From the NCBI RefSeq assembly GCF_017565405.1, contig NZ_JAGEKR010000011.1:1-52991 (forward strand): a stretch of 52,991 bases of DNA. Reading direction: 5' to 3'. Every line of letters starts with the position of its first letter. The first letter of the stretch is position 1. Below the pieces are notes generated by a model, which was not told where the DNA came from, did no database searches, and worked only from the letters and a program-made list of their open reading frames with translations. The DNA is from Allobranchiibius sp. CTAmp26. Lineage in GTDB: Bacteria > Actinomycetota > Actinomycetes > Actinomycetales > Dermatophilaceae. The position numbers and the translations under genes are program-made. Positions 45,568 through 52,991 of the stretch are shown here, in pieces.

Positions 45568-46551
45568 GTGAGCGTCGTACCCGGCCTCGACAGCGCGTTC
45601 GACCAACGCCTGAACGACGGATTGGAACTGGTCGACCAGCGGCTCCGTGAGGTGCTGCGGCACGACGAGCCGTTCATCGCCGGCGCCTCCCGGCACCTGC
45701 TGGACGCGGGCGGCAAACGGTTCCGGCCGCTGCTGACGCTGCTCGTCAGCGAGCTCGGCTCCGGCTGCAACGAGCGCGTCGTCGACGCCGCCGCGGGCGT
45801 CGAGCTGACCCACCTCGCCTCGCTCTACCACGACGACGTGATGGACGAGGCGACCCTGCGCCGCGGGGTGACCGCGGCCAACGTCGCCTACGACAACTCG
45901 ACCGCGATCCTCATCGGCGACCTGCTCTTCGGGCGGGCCTCGCAGCTGGTCGCGGGCCTCGGCGCCGAGGCGGTGCGGATCCAGGCCGACACCTTCGTGC
46001 GGTTGTGCGCCGGCCAGATCGAGGACGACCGGCAGGCGCCGGAGGGTCAGGATCCGATGGCTTACTACCTGCGGGTGCTGGAGGACAAGACCGGGTCGCT
46101 GATCTCGACCGCGGCGCGCTACGGGGGCATCTTCGGCGACGTACCTGCCGCGACGATCGAGCTCGTGGTGCGGTACGGCGAGCTGCTGGGCATGGTCTTC
46201 CAGCTGTCCGACGACCTGCTCGACATCACCTCCGACCAGGAGGAGTCCGGCAAGAAGGCCGGCACGGACCTGCGCGAGGGCGTCACCACGCTGCCGGTCC
46301 TCTACGTGCGGGCGTCGGCCGACCCTGACGACGCGCGGCTGCAGCACTTGTTGTCGCGCCCGATCACGGACGCGGCCGAGCTGGACGAGGCGCTCGGCCT
46401 GCTGCGAGCGCATAAGGCGATGCAGCAGGCACGCGACCACACGATGGCCGTGGCGACGGAGGCGGTCGATCTGCTCCAGGATCTGCCCGACGGCGACGCC
46501 GTACGAGCTCTGCGCATGCTTCCGATCTCCGTGGCCGGCCGCACGGCCTGA
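45568..46551 (+). CDS. Polyprenyl diphosphate synthase
   Basis: This is a trans-prenyltransferase of 327 residues. The first aspartate-rich motif is YHDDVMDEATLRRG and the second QLSDDLLDITSD; GGKRFRPLL binds the allylic/homoallylic diphosphate. Small residues before the first motif (LASL) fit a long-chain product, so it probably makes the menaquinone side chain. It starts at GTG 45568, 10 bp after nuoN, and is likely the last gene of the nuo transcript. Confidence 0.9.
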   Translation: MSVVPGLDSAFDQRLNDGLELVDQRLREVLRHDEPFIAGASRHLLDAGGKRFRPLLTLLVSELGSGCNERVVDAAAGVELTHLASLYHDDVMDEATLRRGVTAANVAYDNSTAILIGDLLFGRASQLVAGLGAEAVRIQADTFVRLCAGQIEDDRQAPEGQDPMAYYLRVLEDKTGSLISTAARYGGIFGDVPAATIELVVRYGELLGMVFQLSDDLLDITSDQEESGKKAGTDLREGVTTLPVLYVRASADPDDARLQHLLSRPITDAAELDEALGLLRAHKAMQQARDHTMAVATEAVDLLQDLPDGDAVRALRMLPISVAGRTA

Positions 46552-46556
46552 CCCTG

Positions 46557-47765
46557 ATGTCCGCGCACGAGCCCACCCGCCCACAGGTGGGGCGTGTCCG
46601 GATGGAGCAGGCTCTGCCGGGCGGCGACCTGTGGTCGTCGGTGCCCGCGCCGGTGGCTCCGACGGCGGTGGTCGACCTCGACGCGTTCGACGCGAATCTC
46701 GCCGCGATGGTGGCGCGCGCGCAGGGCCGGCCCTTGCGGCTGGCCTCGAAGTCGGTGCGCTGTCGCGCGTTGATCGACCGGGCTTTGCAGTCGCCCGGCT
46801 TCTCCGGCGTGCTCGCCTACTCCGCGGCCGAGGCCGCGTGGCTGGTGTCCTGGGGGGTGCGGGACGTGGTGATCGGATATCCGACCGTCGACACCGAGAC
46901 CATTGCTGCCGTAGCCGGTTCGCCCTCGGTGGCCGAGCAGGTGACGTTCATGGTCGACCTGCCGGAGCATGTGGCGATGCTCGCGGCCGCGGCCGGCACG
47001 ACCCCCTTGCGGGTGTGCATCGACGTGGACGCGTCGCTGCGGATCGGTCGGCTGCACCTGGGCGTGCACCGCTCGAGTGTGCATACCGAGGCCGAGGTGT
47101 GCCGTCTCGCCCGGACCATCGCGAACACCCCAGGGGTGCGGCTGGTGGGGCTGATGTTCTACGAGGCGCAGGTCGCCGGGGTGCCCGACAGTAGCCGCGT
47201 CGTACGGGCCATGAAGCAGCGTTCGTTGGCGCAGTTGCTTCCGCGACGGGTCGCGATCGCGCGGGCCGTCGCGGCGATCTCGCCCCTGGAGTTCGTCAAC
47301 GGCGGTGGCACGGGGAGCATCGCCGTCACCCGACGCGACCCGTCCGTCACCGAGATCGCCGCGGGGTCGGGCCTGTTCACCCCGACCCTCTTCGATTCCT
47401 ACGACGACAGCGGCCTGACGCCGGCGGCGTATTTCGTGTCGCCCGTGGTGCGCAAGCCGTCGCCTTCGGTGGCGGTGACCTTCGCGGGCGGGTACGTCGC
47501 CTCCGGTCCGGCCTCGAAGTCGCGCGTGCCGAGACCCGTTCATCCGGAGGGCCTTTCGTACTTCGGGCAGGAGGGTGCCGGCGAGGTGCAGACCCCGTTG
47601 CGCGGCCCGGATGCGCGATCGCTGCGGGTGGGGGATCCCGTGTGGTTCCGGTACGCGAAGGCGGGCGAGATGTGCGAGCGGTTCGACGAGCTGCTGCTGG
47701 TGCGGAACGGCGCGGTTGTGCAACGCGTGCCGACCTACCGGGGTGAGGGCCACAGCTTCGGCTGA
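46557..47765 (+). CDS. PLP-dependent alanine-racemase-fold protein, aldolase/deaminase type
   Basis: This protein of 402 residues has an alanine-racemase-like barrel with the PLP lysine Lys65 (RLASKSVRC), IDVDASLRIGRLHLG, EFVNGGGTGS and a C-terminal beta domain as in D-threonine aldolase/D-serine dehydratase-like enzymes. The substrate is unknown. It begins 5 bp after the prenyl synthase gene and precedes an aldonolactone oxidase gene, a pairing I have seen annotated in other actinobacteria. Confidence 0.82.
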   Translation: MSAHEPTRPQVGRVRMEQALPGGDLWSSVPAPVAPTAVVDLDAFDANLAAMVARAQGRPLRLASKSVRCRALIDRALQSPGFSGVLAYSAAEAAWLVSWGVRDVVIGYPTVDTETIAAVAGSPSVAEQVTFMVDLPEHVAMLAAAAGTTPLRVCIDVDASLRIGRLHLGVHRSSVHTEAEVCRLARTIANTPGVRLVGLMFYEAQVAGVPDSSRVVRAMKQRSLAQLLPRRVAIARAVAAISPLEFVNGGGTGSIAVTRRDPSVTEIAAGSGLFTPTLFDSYDDSGLTPAAYFVSPVVRKPSPSVAVTFAGGYVASGPASKSRVPRPVHPEGLSYFGQEGAGEVQTPLRGPDARSLRVGDPVWFRYAKAGEMCERFDELLLVRNGAVVQRVPTYRGEGHSFG

Positions 47766-47792
47766 CGGTTGGCGGTTTCGGCCAAGGCGCAC

Positions 47793-47879
47793 CACACCCA
47801 CCCGCCGAGTGGCATACATATGTGTCGAGTGGCGCAGTTGTAAGTACGCCGCTCGGAAGATATGTCTGCCACTCGGAAG
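47793..47879 (+). repeat. Four-half-site GAGTGGC element, copy upstream of the lactone oxidase
   Basis: GAGTGGC begins at 47807 and 47827, and inverted half-sites GCCGCTC and GCCACTC at 47848 and 47868, again at 20-, 21- and 20-bp steps. It ends 13 bp before the oxidase start. A possible promoter (TTGTAA at 47838, TATGTC at 47861, 17-bp spacer) falls inside the element, so bound protein would cover it. Confidence 0.8.
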
Positions 47880-47891
47880 GACGAAGAGAGC

Positions 47892-49184
47892 ATGAGGGTC
47901 TGGACGAACTGGGCAGGCACCGTGCGTGCAAGGCCTCGCACCGAGGTGATGGTGCGCGACGTACGGCACGCGCAGGATCTGTGCCGTACGACGGGTGCCG
48001 CCGGGGGAGCGCTCAAGGTGGTCGGGTCCGGCCACTCGTTCACCGCCATCGCCGAGGCCACCGACGTGCTGGTGCGGGTGGATCGGCTGAGCGGCCTGCT
48101 GTCGGTCGAGCGAGGGAGCGGACGAGTGTGGGTCGGCGCCGGCACGCCGCTGCACGTGCTCGGGCCGCTGCTCGCCGGCGAAGGACTGGCGCTGACCAAC
48201 ATGGGTGACATCGACCGGCAGACCGTCGCCGGGGCGGTCTCGACGGGCACCCACGGGACGGGCGCGGCGTACACCGGTCTCGCCGGACAACTGACCGGGG
48301 TGGAGCTGGTGACGGCGGACGGGGAGGTACGACGGTACGACCGCGGCGACCCGGAGTGGGGCGGTGTCGCGCTGTCGCTCGGGGCGCTGGGGATCGTGAC
48401 GGCGCTGCAGATCCAGTGCGTGCCGTCGTTCCTGTTGCGCGCGCACGAGCAGCCGGACGCGCTCGACTCCGTGCTCGAGTCACTCGACGAAACCGTCGAC
48501 ACGACAGACCATTTCGAGTTCTACTGGTTTCCGCACACCGACCGGGTGCAGACGAAGACGAACACGCGAGTGCTCGATGCCGGTGCCCGCGATCCGCTGC
48601 CCACCTGGCGGGCGCGGCTCGACGACGATCTGCTGTCGAACACTCTCTTCGAGGGAGTGAACCGCCTGCTCACCCGCGCGCCGCGTCTCACTCCGGCCGC
48701 GAACCAGGTCGCCGCGCGGGCGCTGTCCGCACGCACCTACACCGACACGTCGTACGACGTCTTCGCCACGCGGCGCACGGTGCGCTTCCGGGAGAGCGAG
48801 TACAGCGTGCCCCGGGCCTCGGTGCCGGAGCTGCTGCGTCAGCTGCACACCTGGTGCGACCGGCACGATGCACGGATCCCGTTCCCCGTCGAGGTGCGGT
48901 TCGCCGCGGCCGACGACCTGTGGCTGTCGACGGCGTACGGGCGCGAGACGGGGTACGTCGCGGTGCACCAGTACCACCGGCGCGACCACCGCGCGTACTT
49001 CGAGGCGTTCTGGGCGATGCTGCGCGACCACGACGCCCGGCCGCACTGGGGCAAGATGCACGATCTGGACGCCGACGAACTTCGTTCCAGGTACCCGCGA
49101 TTCGACGATTTCGTGCAGTTGCGCGACACGTTGGACCCCCGGCGGGTGTTCAGCAATCCCTATCTGGAGCGCGTCCTCGGCTGA
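47892..49184 (+). CDS. FAD-linked sugar-lactone oxidase, D-arabinono-1,4-lactone oxidase family
   Basis: This is a VAO-type flavoprotein of 430 residues. VVGSGHSFTAIAEATD holds His48, the residue to which FAD is covalently bound in alditol/aldonolactone oxidases. The FAD domain continues with GGAVSTGTHGTG, and the C-terminal ALO domain ends HWGKMHDLDADEL and DPRRVFSNPYLERVLG. Such enzymes oxidise sugar acid lactones or alditols and usually reduce oxygen to peroxide. ATG 47892 is chosen because the family homology and GAAGGA lie there. Confidence 0.87.
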   Translation: MRVWTNWAGTVRARPRTEVMVRDVRHAQDLCRTTGAAGGALKVVGSGHSFTAIAEATDVLVRVDRLSGLLSVERGSGRVWVGAGTPLHVLGPLLAGEGLALTNMGDIDRQTVAGAVSTGTHGTGAAYTGLAGQLTGVELVTADGEVRRYDRGDPEWGGVALSLGALGIVTALQIQCVPSFLLRAHEQPDALDSVLESLDETVDTTDHFEFYWFPHTDRVQTKTNTRVLDAGARDPLPTWRARLDDDLLSNTLFEGVNRLLTRAPRLTPAANQVAARALSARTYTDTSYDVFATRRTVRFRESEYSVPRASVPELLRQLHTWCDRHDARIPFPVEVRFAAADDLWLSTAYGRETGYVAVHQYHRRDHRAYFEAFWAMLRDHDARPHWGKMHDLDADELRSRYPRFDDFVQLRDTLDPRRVFSNPYLERVLG

Positions 49185-49194
49185 CGCCGCCCGA

Positions 49195-49303
49195 TTGTCA
49201 GCGTCCTCGTGGTGTCGGCGCCAGAGATCCGCTGACAACCGTGGAGGGGTGTCCCGATTGTCAGCGTCCTCGTGATGTCGGCGCCAGAGATCCGCTGACA
49301 ACC
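49195..49303 (-). repeat. Two tandem copies of the 46-bp palindromic element
   Basis: Copies at 49195-49240 and 49258-49303 have a 63-bp period and a 17-bp spacer. Read on the minus strand, the first 18 bases of each (TTGTCAGCGGATCTCTGG) match copy 1 at 23230 exactly. The pair lies between convergent genes, as the other cluster does. The second copy runs into the end of the SRPBCC gene. Confidence 0.9.
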
Positions 49304-49878
49304 GAGGCTTCGGCGAGCCGCTCGCGCAGGCCGGCGACCATCAGGGCCACGGTCAACGCGTCGAAGAACTCCCCACCGGTCTCCATCAGGCGCTTGCGCC
49401 GCACCGGCGCCGCACACAGACGCAGGAAGACCCGGGTGCGGCGCGAGACGTCGTCCGAGTCCGGCTCGAGCGTGATCGACCAGCTCACCGTCGTCCTCCC
49501 TCGCTGCGACGTGTAGACGATGGATGCCGGTCGTTGCAGCTGCTCGACCCGGAACGTCTCGTTCTTGCCGCCGTAGTCGGGGATGACCTCCCCAACGGCG
49601 AGGGCCTGCCACTGCGGCAGGATGCGGCGCGCGGCGCGTCGGCCGGGCGGCACGAAGCGCTCGACCGACCGCGGGAGATACCAACCGGCTCGAGCCTTCC
49701 CGAGCTGCACCAGCCAGGGCCAGACGATCTGTGGTGGCGCGTCGAGCGTGAAGGCGCGGTCCATGGTCACGTCGGCGGGCGCGACCAGGTCATCCCCGGG
49801 GCGGGGGACCGCCCGTTCGGCGTCCGTGGCGGTTGTGCTGGCGAACACGATGCTCCTAGTCCGTGGGGTTGATCCCAT
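49261..49878 (-). CDS. SRPBCC-fold protein
   Basis: This protein of 205 residues looks like a START/Bet v1-type domain: FTLDAPPQIVWPWLVQLGKARAGWY near residue 40 and paired strands SIVYTSQRGRTTVSWSITLE later. Such domains bind or transform lipophilic ligands; the role here is unknown. The last 14 codons and stop are inside the palindromic repeat, so the natural C-terminus was rewritten. The start may be ATG 49878 or GTG 49848, which has GGAG 4 bases upstream. Confidence 0.75.
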   Translation of the reverse strand: MGSTPRTRSIVFASTTATDAERAVPRPGDDLVAPADVTMDRAFTLDAPPQIVWPWLVQLGKARAGWYLPRSVERFVPPGRRAARRILPQWQALAVGEVIPDYGGKNETFRVEQLQRPASIVYTSQRGRTTVSWSITLEPDSDDVSRRTRVFLRLCAAPVRRKRLMETGGEFFDALTVALMVAGLRERLAEASVVSGSLAPTSRGR

Positions 49879-49914
49879 GCCGGCGTGCCCCGCCGGTCAC
49901 CAAGCGGCGACGTC

Positions 49915-50370
49915 TTACTGGGCTTCCTGCAGGCCGTCCCAGGTCCATCGCGGCAGCCCCAGCGCCGCGGGTACGTCGTCCGCGCTGCGGGGGTAGTTCG
50001 CCATCGTGGTCGTGGTCGCCCACGCGAAGTAGTCGTGCAGGGCACCGGCGAGGCGGGGATCCTGCGTCAGACCGGTGTCGGCGAGGGCCTGGTCGAAACA
50101 GGCGATCGCGCGCTGGTCCATGTCATCGTGCTGCCCCTGGCCCGCGTGCAGCCGGCGCACGTAAGTCTCGTCGCCGTACGTGCCGGTGTACGACGCGGGG
50201 CCACCGAGCGCCTCCGCCCAGTACGCCGCGAGCCGTCCGGTGTGGTCGGGTCGGTACCCATGGCTGAAGGCGTGGGCCACGACCTCGTCGGCCATGACCC
50301 GCTCGTGCCAGGTCTGCGCCAGTCGGGTCAGCCCCGCCGTCCCGCCGGCGGCGTCGTAGAGCGTCTCCAT
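49915..50370 (-). CDS. Truncated haemoglobin
   Basis: This is a small globin of 151 residues. The pattern LYDAAGGTAGLTRLAQTWHERVMADEVVAHAFSHGYRPDHTGRLAAYWAEALGG in pieces is that of truncated haemoglobins; a later His in RRLHAGQGQ probably is the proximal haem ligand. These bind oxygen or NO. ATG 50370 opens the conserved METLYDAAGG; GTG further up is not supported. It precedes the SRPBCC gene and may share its transcript. Confidence 0.85.
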   Translation of the reverse strand: METLYDAAGGTAGLTRLAQTWHERVMADEVVAHAFSHGYRPDHTGRLAAYWAEALGGPASYTGTYGDETYVRRLHAGQGQHDDMDQRAIACFDQALADTGLTQDPRLAGALHDYFAWATTTTMANYPRSADDVPAALGLPRWTWDGLQEAQ

Positions 50371-50419
50371 CGGCTCAGGATGCCACCGCCGGCGTCGGGC
50401 GGACACCCTTGTGCCCCCA

Positions 50420-50440
50420 GTGATCGTGCCGCCGGATCAC
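50420..50440. promoter_or_regulatory. Dyad in the globin-acetyltransferase divergent gap
   Basis: GTGATC (50420-50425) pairs with GATCAC (50435-50440). The gap between the divergent starts is 101 bp. It is a possible operator for one or both genes. Confidence 0.35.
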
Positions 50441-50471
50441 GTCGCTGCCCCTCCCGGCGGTCCAGGATGGG

Positions 50472-51308
50472 GTGGTGGACATCCGGTTGGCGACCGACGG
50501 CGATGTGACAGCGGCACCGGACTGGCTCGTGGGCATCGACCTGCGCGCGGACCGCTGGCGCGACGAGGCCACCCGTGCGGTCGTGGGCACGGAGAACGGC
50601 GCGGTCGTGGCAGCGGGGCGTCTCTTCACCAGCCGCGTCCACGACGACCGGTACTGGGTGGAGGTCATGGTGGCGCCGCAGTTCCGCCGCCGTGGCTTGG
50701 GTCGCAGCATCGCGATGTTCCTGTCGGACCTGCGCGCCGACTCCAAGCCACTGTGCTCACGTGGGTTCGTCTCCTCAGAGGCCGCCCGCTTCGCGCGAGG
50801 TCTGGGTGCGCACGCGTACCAGACCTGCCCGCCCGAACGGGTGCGGACGGCCGACGCCAGGCGGCTCATCAGCTCGCCCGTGGCGACCGTCGCGGGTACT
50901 GCCGTCGACCTCTGCGAACTGCGCGCAGCGTGGATCGACATCTACGAGTGGATGCACGCCGACTGGGCTCCCGTGGCGCCGGGTTTCGCGGCGCACCTGC
51001 TCGCGGACTTCTCCGACGAGGTCGACCTCGTGCATACCAGGGTCGTAGGTGGGAGCCGTATCAGGGCCGCTGCCTTCGTCTTCGCAGACGAGCCGGAGCC
51101 CGTGGTGGTGGCCGAGTGTCGTGAGCGCAGCGAGGTCGACGGGCTGGTGCTGCTGCGTGCGTGCGTCCGGGACAGTCTGCTGTCGCTCGCCGAGGACGAC
51201 ATCGCCGCCATCTCGTTCGATGGCCATGACACCGATCCGCACTTCCGACCCCTGCTGGACGAGCTGCCGGCCGGCGGTGAGGCCTTCGAACTCCTCGAAT
51301 GGCGGTGA
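50472..51308 (+). CDS. GNAT-family acetyltransferase
   Basis: This protein of 278 residues has the acetyl-CoA pyrophosphate loop VAPQFRRRGLGRSIA near residue 75, and a second domain of similar length after residue 140. The tandem form resembles two-domain GNAT proteins. The acceptor is unknown. GTG starts at 50472 and 50475 are both usable. It converges on the cyclotransferase-like gene. Confidence 0.78.
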   Translation: MVDIRLATDGDVTAAPDWLVGIDLRADRWRDEATRAVVGTENGAVVAAGRLFTSRVHDDRYWVEVMVAPQFRRRGLGRSIAMFLSDLRADSKPLCSRGFVSSEAARFARGLGAHAYQTCPPERVRTADARRLISSPVATVAGTAVDLCELRAAWIDIYEWMHADWAPVAPGFAAHLLADFSDEVDLVHTRVVGGSRIRAAAFVFADEPEPVVVAECRERSEVDGLVLLRACVRDSLLSLAEDDIAAISFDGHDTDPHFRPLLDELPAGGEAFELLEWR

Positions 51309-51320
51309 CGAAGCGCGGCG

Positions 51321-51944
51321 CTACCCGGTCGATCGCGCCAGGGACTCGCGGTCCCAGGTGGGCCGCATGCCAGGGCAGGCGAGCAGGTAGTCGCAGACCT
51401 CATCCGTCGACCATTCGTGCGCCTCGCGCAGGCCGTCCGCGATCCTGCGCAGGTACGCCGTGCTGGGCGCGTTGAGCGGCGCGGTCTCGATCGACCAGGG
51501 CGCGGAGAACGTCACGACGGGAAGCCCCTCGAGCTCTGCGACGCGATGCAGCGTCTCGTACCGGCCGGGGCCGAGCGTCGCCACCGGTGCGTGCGCGAGC
51601 AGTCCCGCGACATCGACCTCCTCGCCGGGTGGGCGGTGCATCTCCTGCGCGGCGACGTCACTGAACTGCCGCACGGACAGCAGGTACGCGCGCGCCGCGA
51701 CGCCCGGCGTACCGTCCCGCGCCGCCGGGTCGTAGAAGGCGACTCCGCCGGTCCAGGTCGGCGACTCCCACGCGAAGTAGAGCTGTCCGGGCAAGAGCAG
51801 CGCCTGGTCGCGGGCAGGCGGCGTCCGATCGCGAGCGCCGGGGTAGGTGCGGGCGGCGCCGGCCGGTCGGCCACCTACCAGGTAGTAGCTGAACCGTTCC
51901 CGGGACAGGTTCGAGCCGTACGCGGCGTACCAGACCCGCTCCAT
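51321..51944 (-). CDS. Gamma-glutamylcyclotransferase-like protein
   Basis: This protein of 207 residues opens with VWYAAYGSNLSRERFSYYL, the YGSN substrate loop of the cyclotransferase/AIG2 fold, and continues with YFAWESPTWTGGVAFYDP. Proteins like it are sometimes named histone deacetylase in databases, without support. The catalytic glutamate cannot be placed with certainty. The start ATG shares a base with the rarD stop (TGATG). Confidence 0.72.
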   Translation of the reverse strand: MERVWYAAYGSNLSRERFSYYLVGGRPAGAARTYPGARDRTPPARDQALLLPGQLYFAWESPTWTGGVAFYDPAARDGTPGVAARAYLLSVRQFSDVAAQEMHRPPGEEVDVAGLLAHAPVATLGPGRYETLHRVAELEGLPVVTFSAPWSIETAPLNAPSTAYLRRIADGLREAHEWSTDEVCDYLLACPGMRPTWDRESLARSTG

Positions 51945-52885
51945 CAGGCAGCGAGGCTGGCCGCCGAGCGGCCGATACGGCGCCCTCTGCTCGCGCTCAG
52001 AACGGAGTCGATCACGAGCAGCACCAGGGCGATCCACACGATCCCGAATCCCACCCAGCGCGCGGACGACATGTGCTCGCCCAGCAGTGCCACCCCGCAG
52101 ATGAGCTGCAGGATCGGGGTGAGGAACTGCAGCAAGCCGATCGTCACCAGCGGCACGCGGCGCGCGGCAGCGGCGAAGAGCAGCAGCGGCACGGCGGTGA
52201 CGATGCCGGACACGGCCAGCAGGACCGCGTGGCTCGTGCCCTCGGTCGTGAAGGTGGAGTCGCCGCGGATCGTCAGCACCACCAGCAGGATCGCGGCGAT
52301 CGGGGCGAGCACCGCGGTCTCGAAGGAGAGGCTCTCCAGCGCTGTCAGGCGACCACCGACCCGTTTCTTCATCAGTCCGTAGCCGGCGAACGACAGGGCG
52401 AGGCTCACAGCGATCCACGGCGGTTTGCCGTAGTCGATGCCGAGATAGACGCACGCGGCGAGGCCGATCGCGACGGCCACCCACTGCAGCATCCGCAGCC
52501 GTTCCTTCAGGACGACGACGCCGAGCGCCACGGTGACCAGTGGGTTCAGGAAGTAGCCGAGCGCGGCCTCGGTGACGTGGCCGGTGACCACGGCCTGCAC
52601 GTAGATCGTCCAGTTCGCGGCGATCAGGAGGCTGGCGATGCTGAGCGCTATCAGCCGGCGCGGCTCCGACAGCACCTCGCGCACGAAGCCCATCCGCCGG
52701 CGTACCGCCAGGATGACCGCACACACGAGCAGCGTCCACAGCACCCGGTGCGCCAGCACCTCCCACGCGCCGACGGGCTCGATCGCGTGGAAGTACAGCG
52801 GGAAGGCGCCCCACAGCAGGTAGGCGACGAACCCGTACGCCGTGCCCGTGCTCGTCTCGGAGCGGGCCGGCTTGCCGTTCGCCAT
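51944..52885 (-). CDS. rarD: RarD, EamA-family permease
   Basis: This is an inner-membrane protein of 313 residues with about ten helices in two EamA-like halves. Family marks are GFVAYLLWGAFPLYFHAI, EVLAHRVLWTLL, ANWTIYVQAV and ALGYFLNPLV. RarD relatives are drug/metabolite transporters; the substrate is unproven. The GAGGAA site precedes ATG 52885. It is the first gene of a pair with the cyclotransferase-like gene. Confidence 0.93.
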   Translation of the reverse strand: MANGKPARSETSTGTAYGFVAYLLWGAFPLYFHAIEPVGAWEVLAHRVLWTLLVCAVILAVRRRMGFVREVLSEPRRLIALSIASLLIAANWTIYVQAVVTGHVTEAALGYFLNPLVTVALGVVVLKERLRMLQWVAVAIGLAACVYLGIDYGKPPWIAVSLALSFAGYGLMKKRVGGRLTALESLSFETAVLAPIAAILLVVLTIRGDSTFTTEGTSHAVLLAVSGIVTAVPLLLFAAAARRVPLVTIGLLQFLTPILQLICGVALLGEHMSSARWVGFGIVWIALVLLVIDSVLSASRGRRIGRSAASLAA

Positions 52886-52991
52886 CGGACGGTTCCTCGA
52901 TCGGTCGGTGGAGGCTTTGAAATCGAAGGCTATCGGGCCGACCGCTGCTGCCCTGAGGGGTGGGGGTTCTGCGTCCGTGGCCAGGACTGCA
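52886..52991. other. Region upstream of rarD to the window edge
   Basis: This stretch holds a CGGTCGG (52902-52908) and CCGACCG (52938-52944) pair that may be part of the rarD promoter region. Nothing else is seen. Confidence 0.3.

Noticed and set aside
47862-47891. Earlier start of the lactone oxidase gene
   Set aside because: It would begin inside the repeat element; ATG 47892 has a ribosome binding site and begins the family homology.
1-52991. tRNA, rRNA, prophage or insertion sequence
   Set aside because: No transposase or integrase frame was seen, and no cloverleaf or rRNA-like stretch was noticed; a dedicated search could still find a short RNA.

Overview
This is a high-GC, gene-dense window from an actinobacterium. 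The evidence is near-complete use of G/C third positions, a WhiB-type regulator, a menaquinone pathway with a MenJ-type reductase, a 14-gene NADH dehydrogenase operon, many GTG starts and many ATGA start/stop overlaps. Micrococcales (Dermacoccaceae/Intrasporangiaceae-like) is my best guess, but the sequence alone does not fix the family. I found no rRNA, tRNA, CRISPR array, insertion sequence or prophage. No stretch above about 200 bp lacks a gene.

Layout. 1-5.4 kb: an SsuA/NMT1-type ABC uptake system (minus) divergent from a CitA/CitB-type two-component system (plus), with several dyads between them. 5.5-11.2 kb: a phosphopantetheinyl transferase converging on a short M1 aminopeptidase that is translationally coupled to a 1296-residue NRPS-like protein (adenylation, carrier, membrane and left-handed beta-helix segments). 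11.4-13.0 kb: two secreted proteins of unknown function. 13.1-15.6 kb: a MarR regulator divergent from an ABC exporter, with a good MarR-like operator. 15.8-20.4 kb: a five-gene run joined by 4-bp overlaps (UbiA prenyltransferase, geranylgeranyl-reductase-like flavoprotein, type III polyketide synthase, ICMT-type methyltransferase, second flavoprotein). This looks like a pathway for a modified phenolic or quinone lipid. A WhiB regulator converges on its end.

20.9-46.6 kb is a respiratory quinone/complex I region: menD, a PaiB-like protein, a thiol peroxidase of the glutathione peroxidase family, menF, a secreted lipase, menG, menJ, nuoA-N in canonical order, then a polyprenyl diphosphate synthase for the quinone side chain. 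So the window encodes several menaquinone steps, a side-chain synthase and the main enzyme that reduces menaquinone. 46.6-53.0 kb holds a PLP aldolase/racemase-like protein, an aldonolactone oxidase, an SRPBCC protein, a truncated haemoglobin, a GNAT enzyme, a gamma-glutamylcyclotransferase-like protein and RarD.

Two repeat families stand out. A 46-bp palindromic element occurs three times at 23.2-23.4 kb and twice at 49.2-49.3 kb, each time between convergent genes. An ~80-bp element with four GAGTGGC half-sites at 20/21/20-bp intervals occurs upstream of the peroxidase gene and, in the same orientation relative to the gene, upstream of the aldonolactone oxidase gene. These repeats, the polyketide cluster and the NRPS-like/aminopeptidase unit are the least ordinary parts. 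All function calls come from reading motifs by eye; no database search was run.
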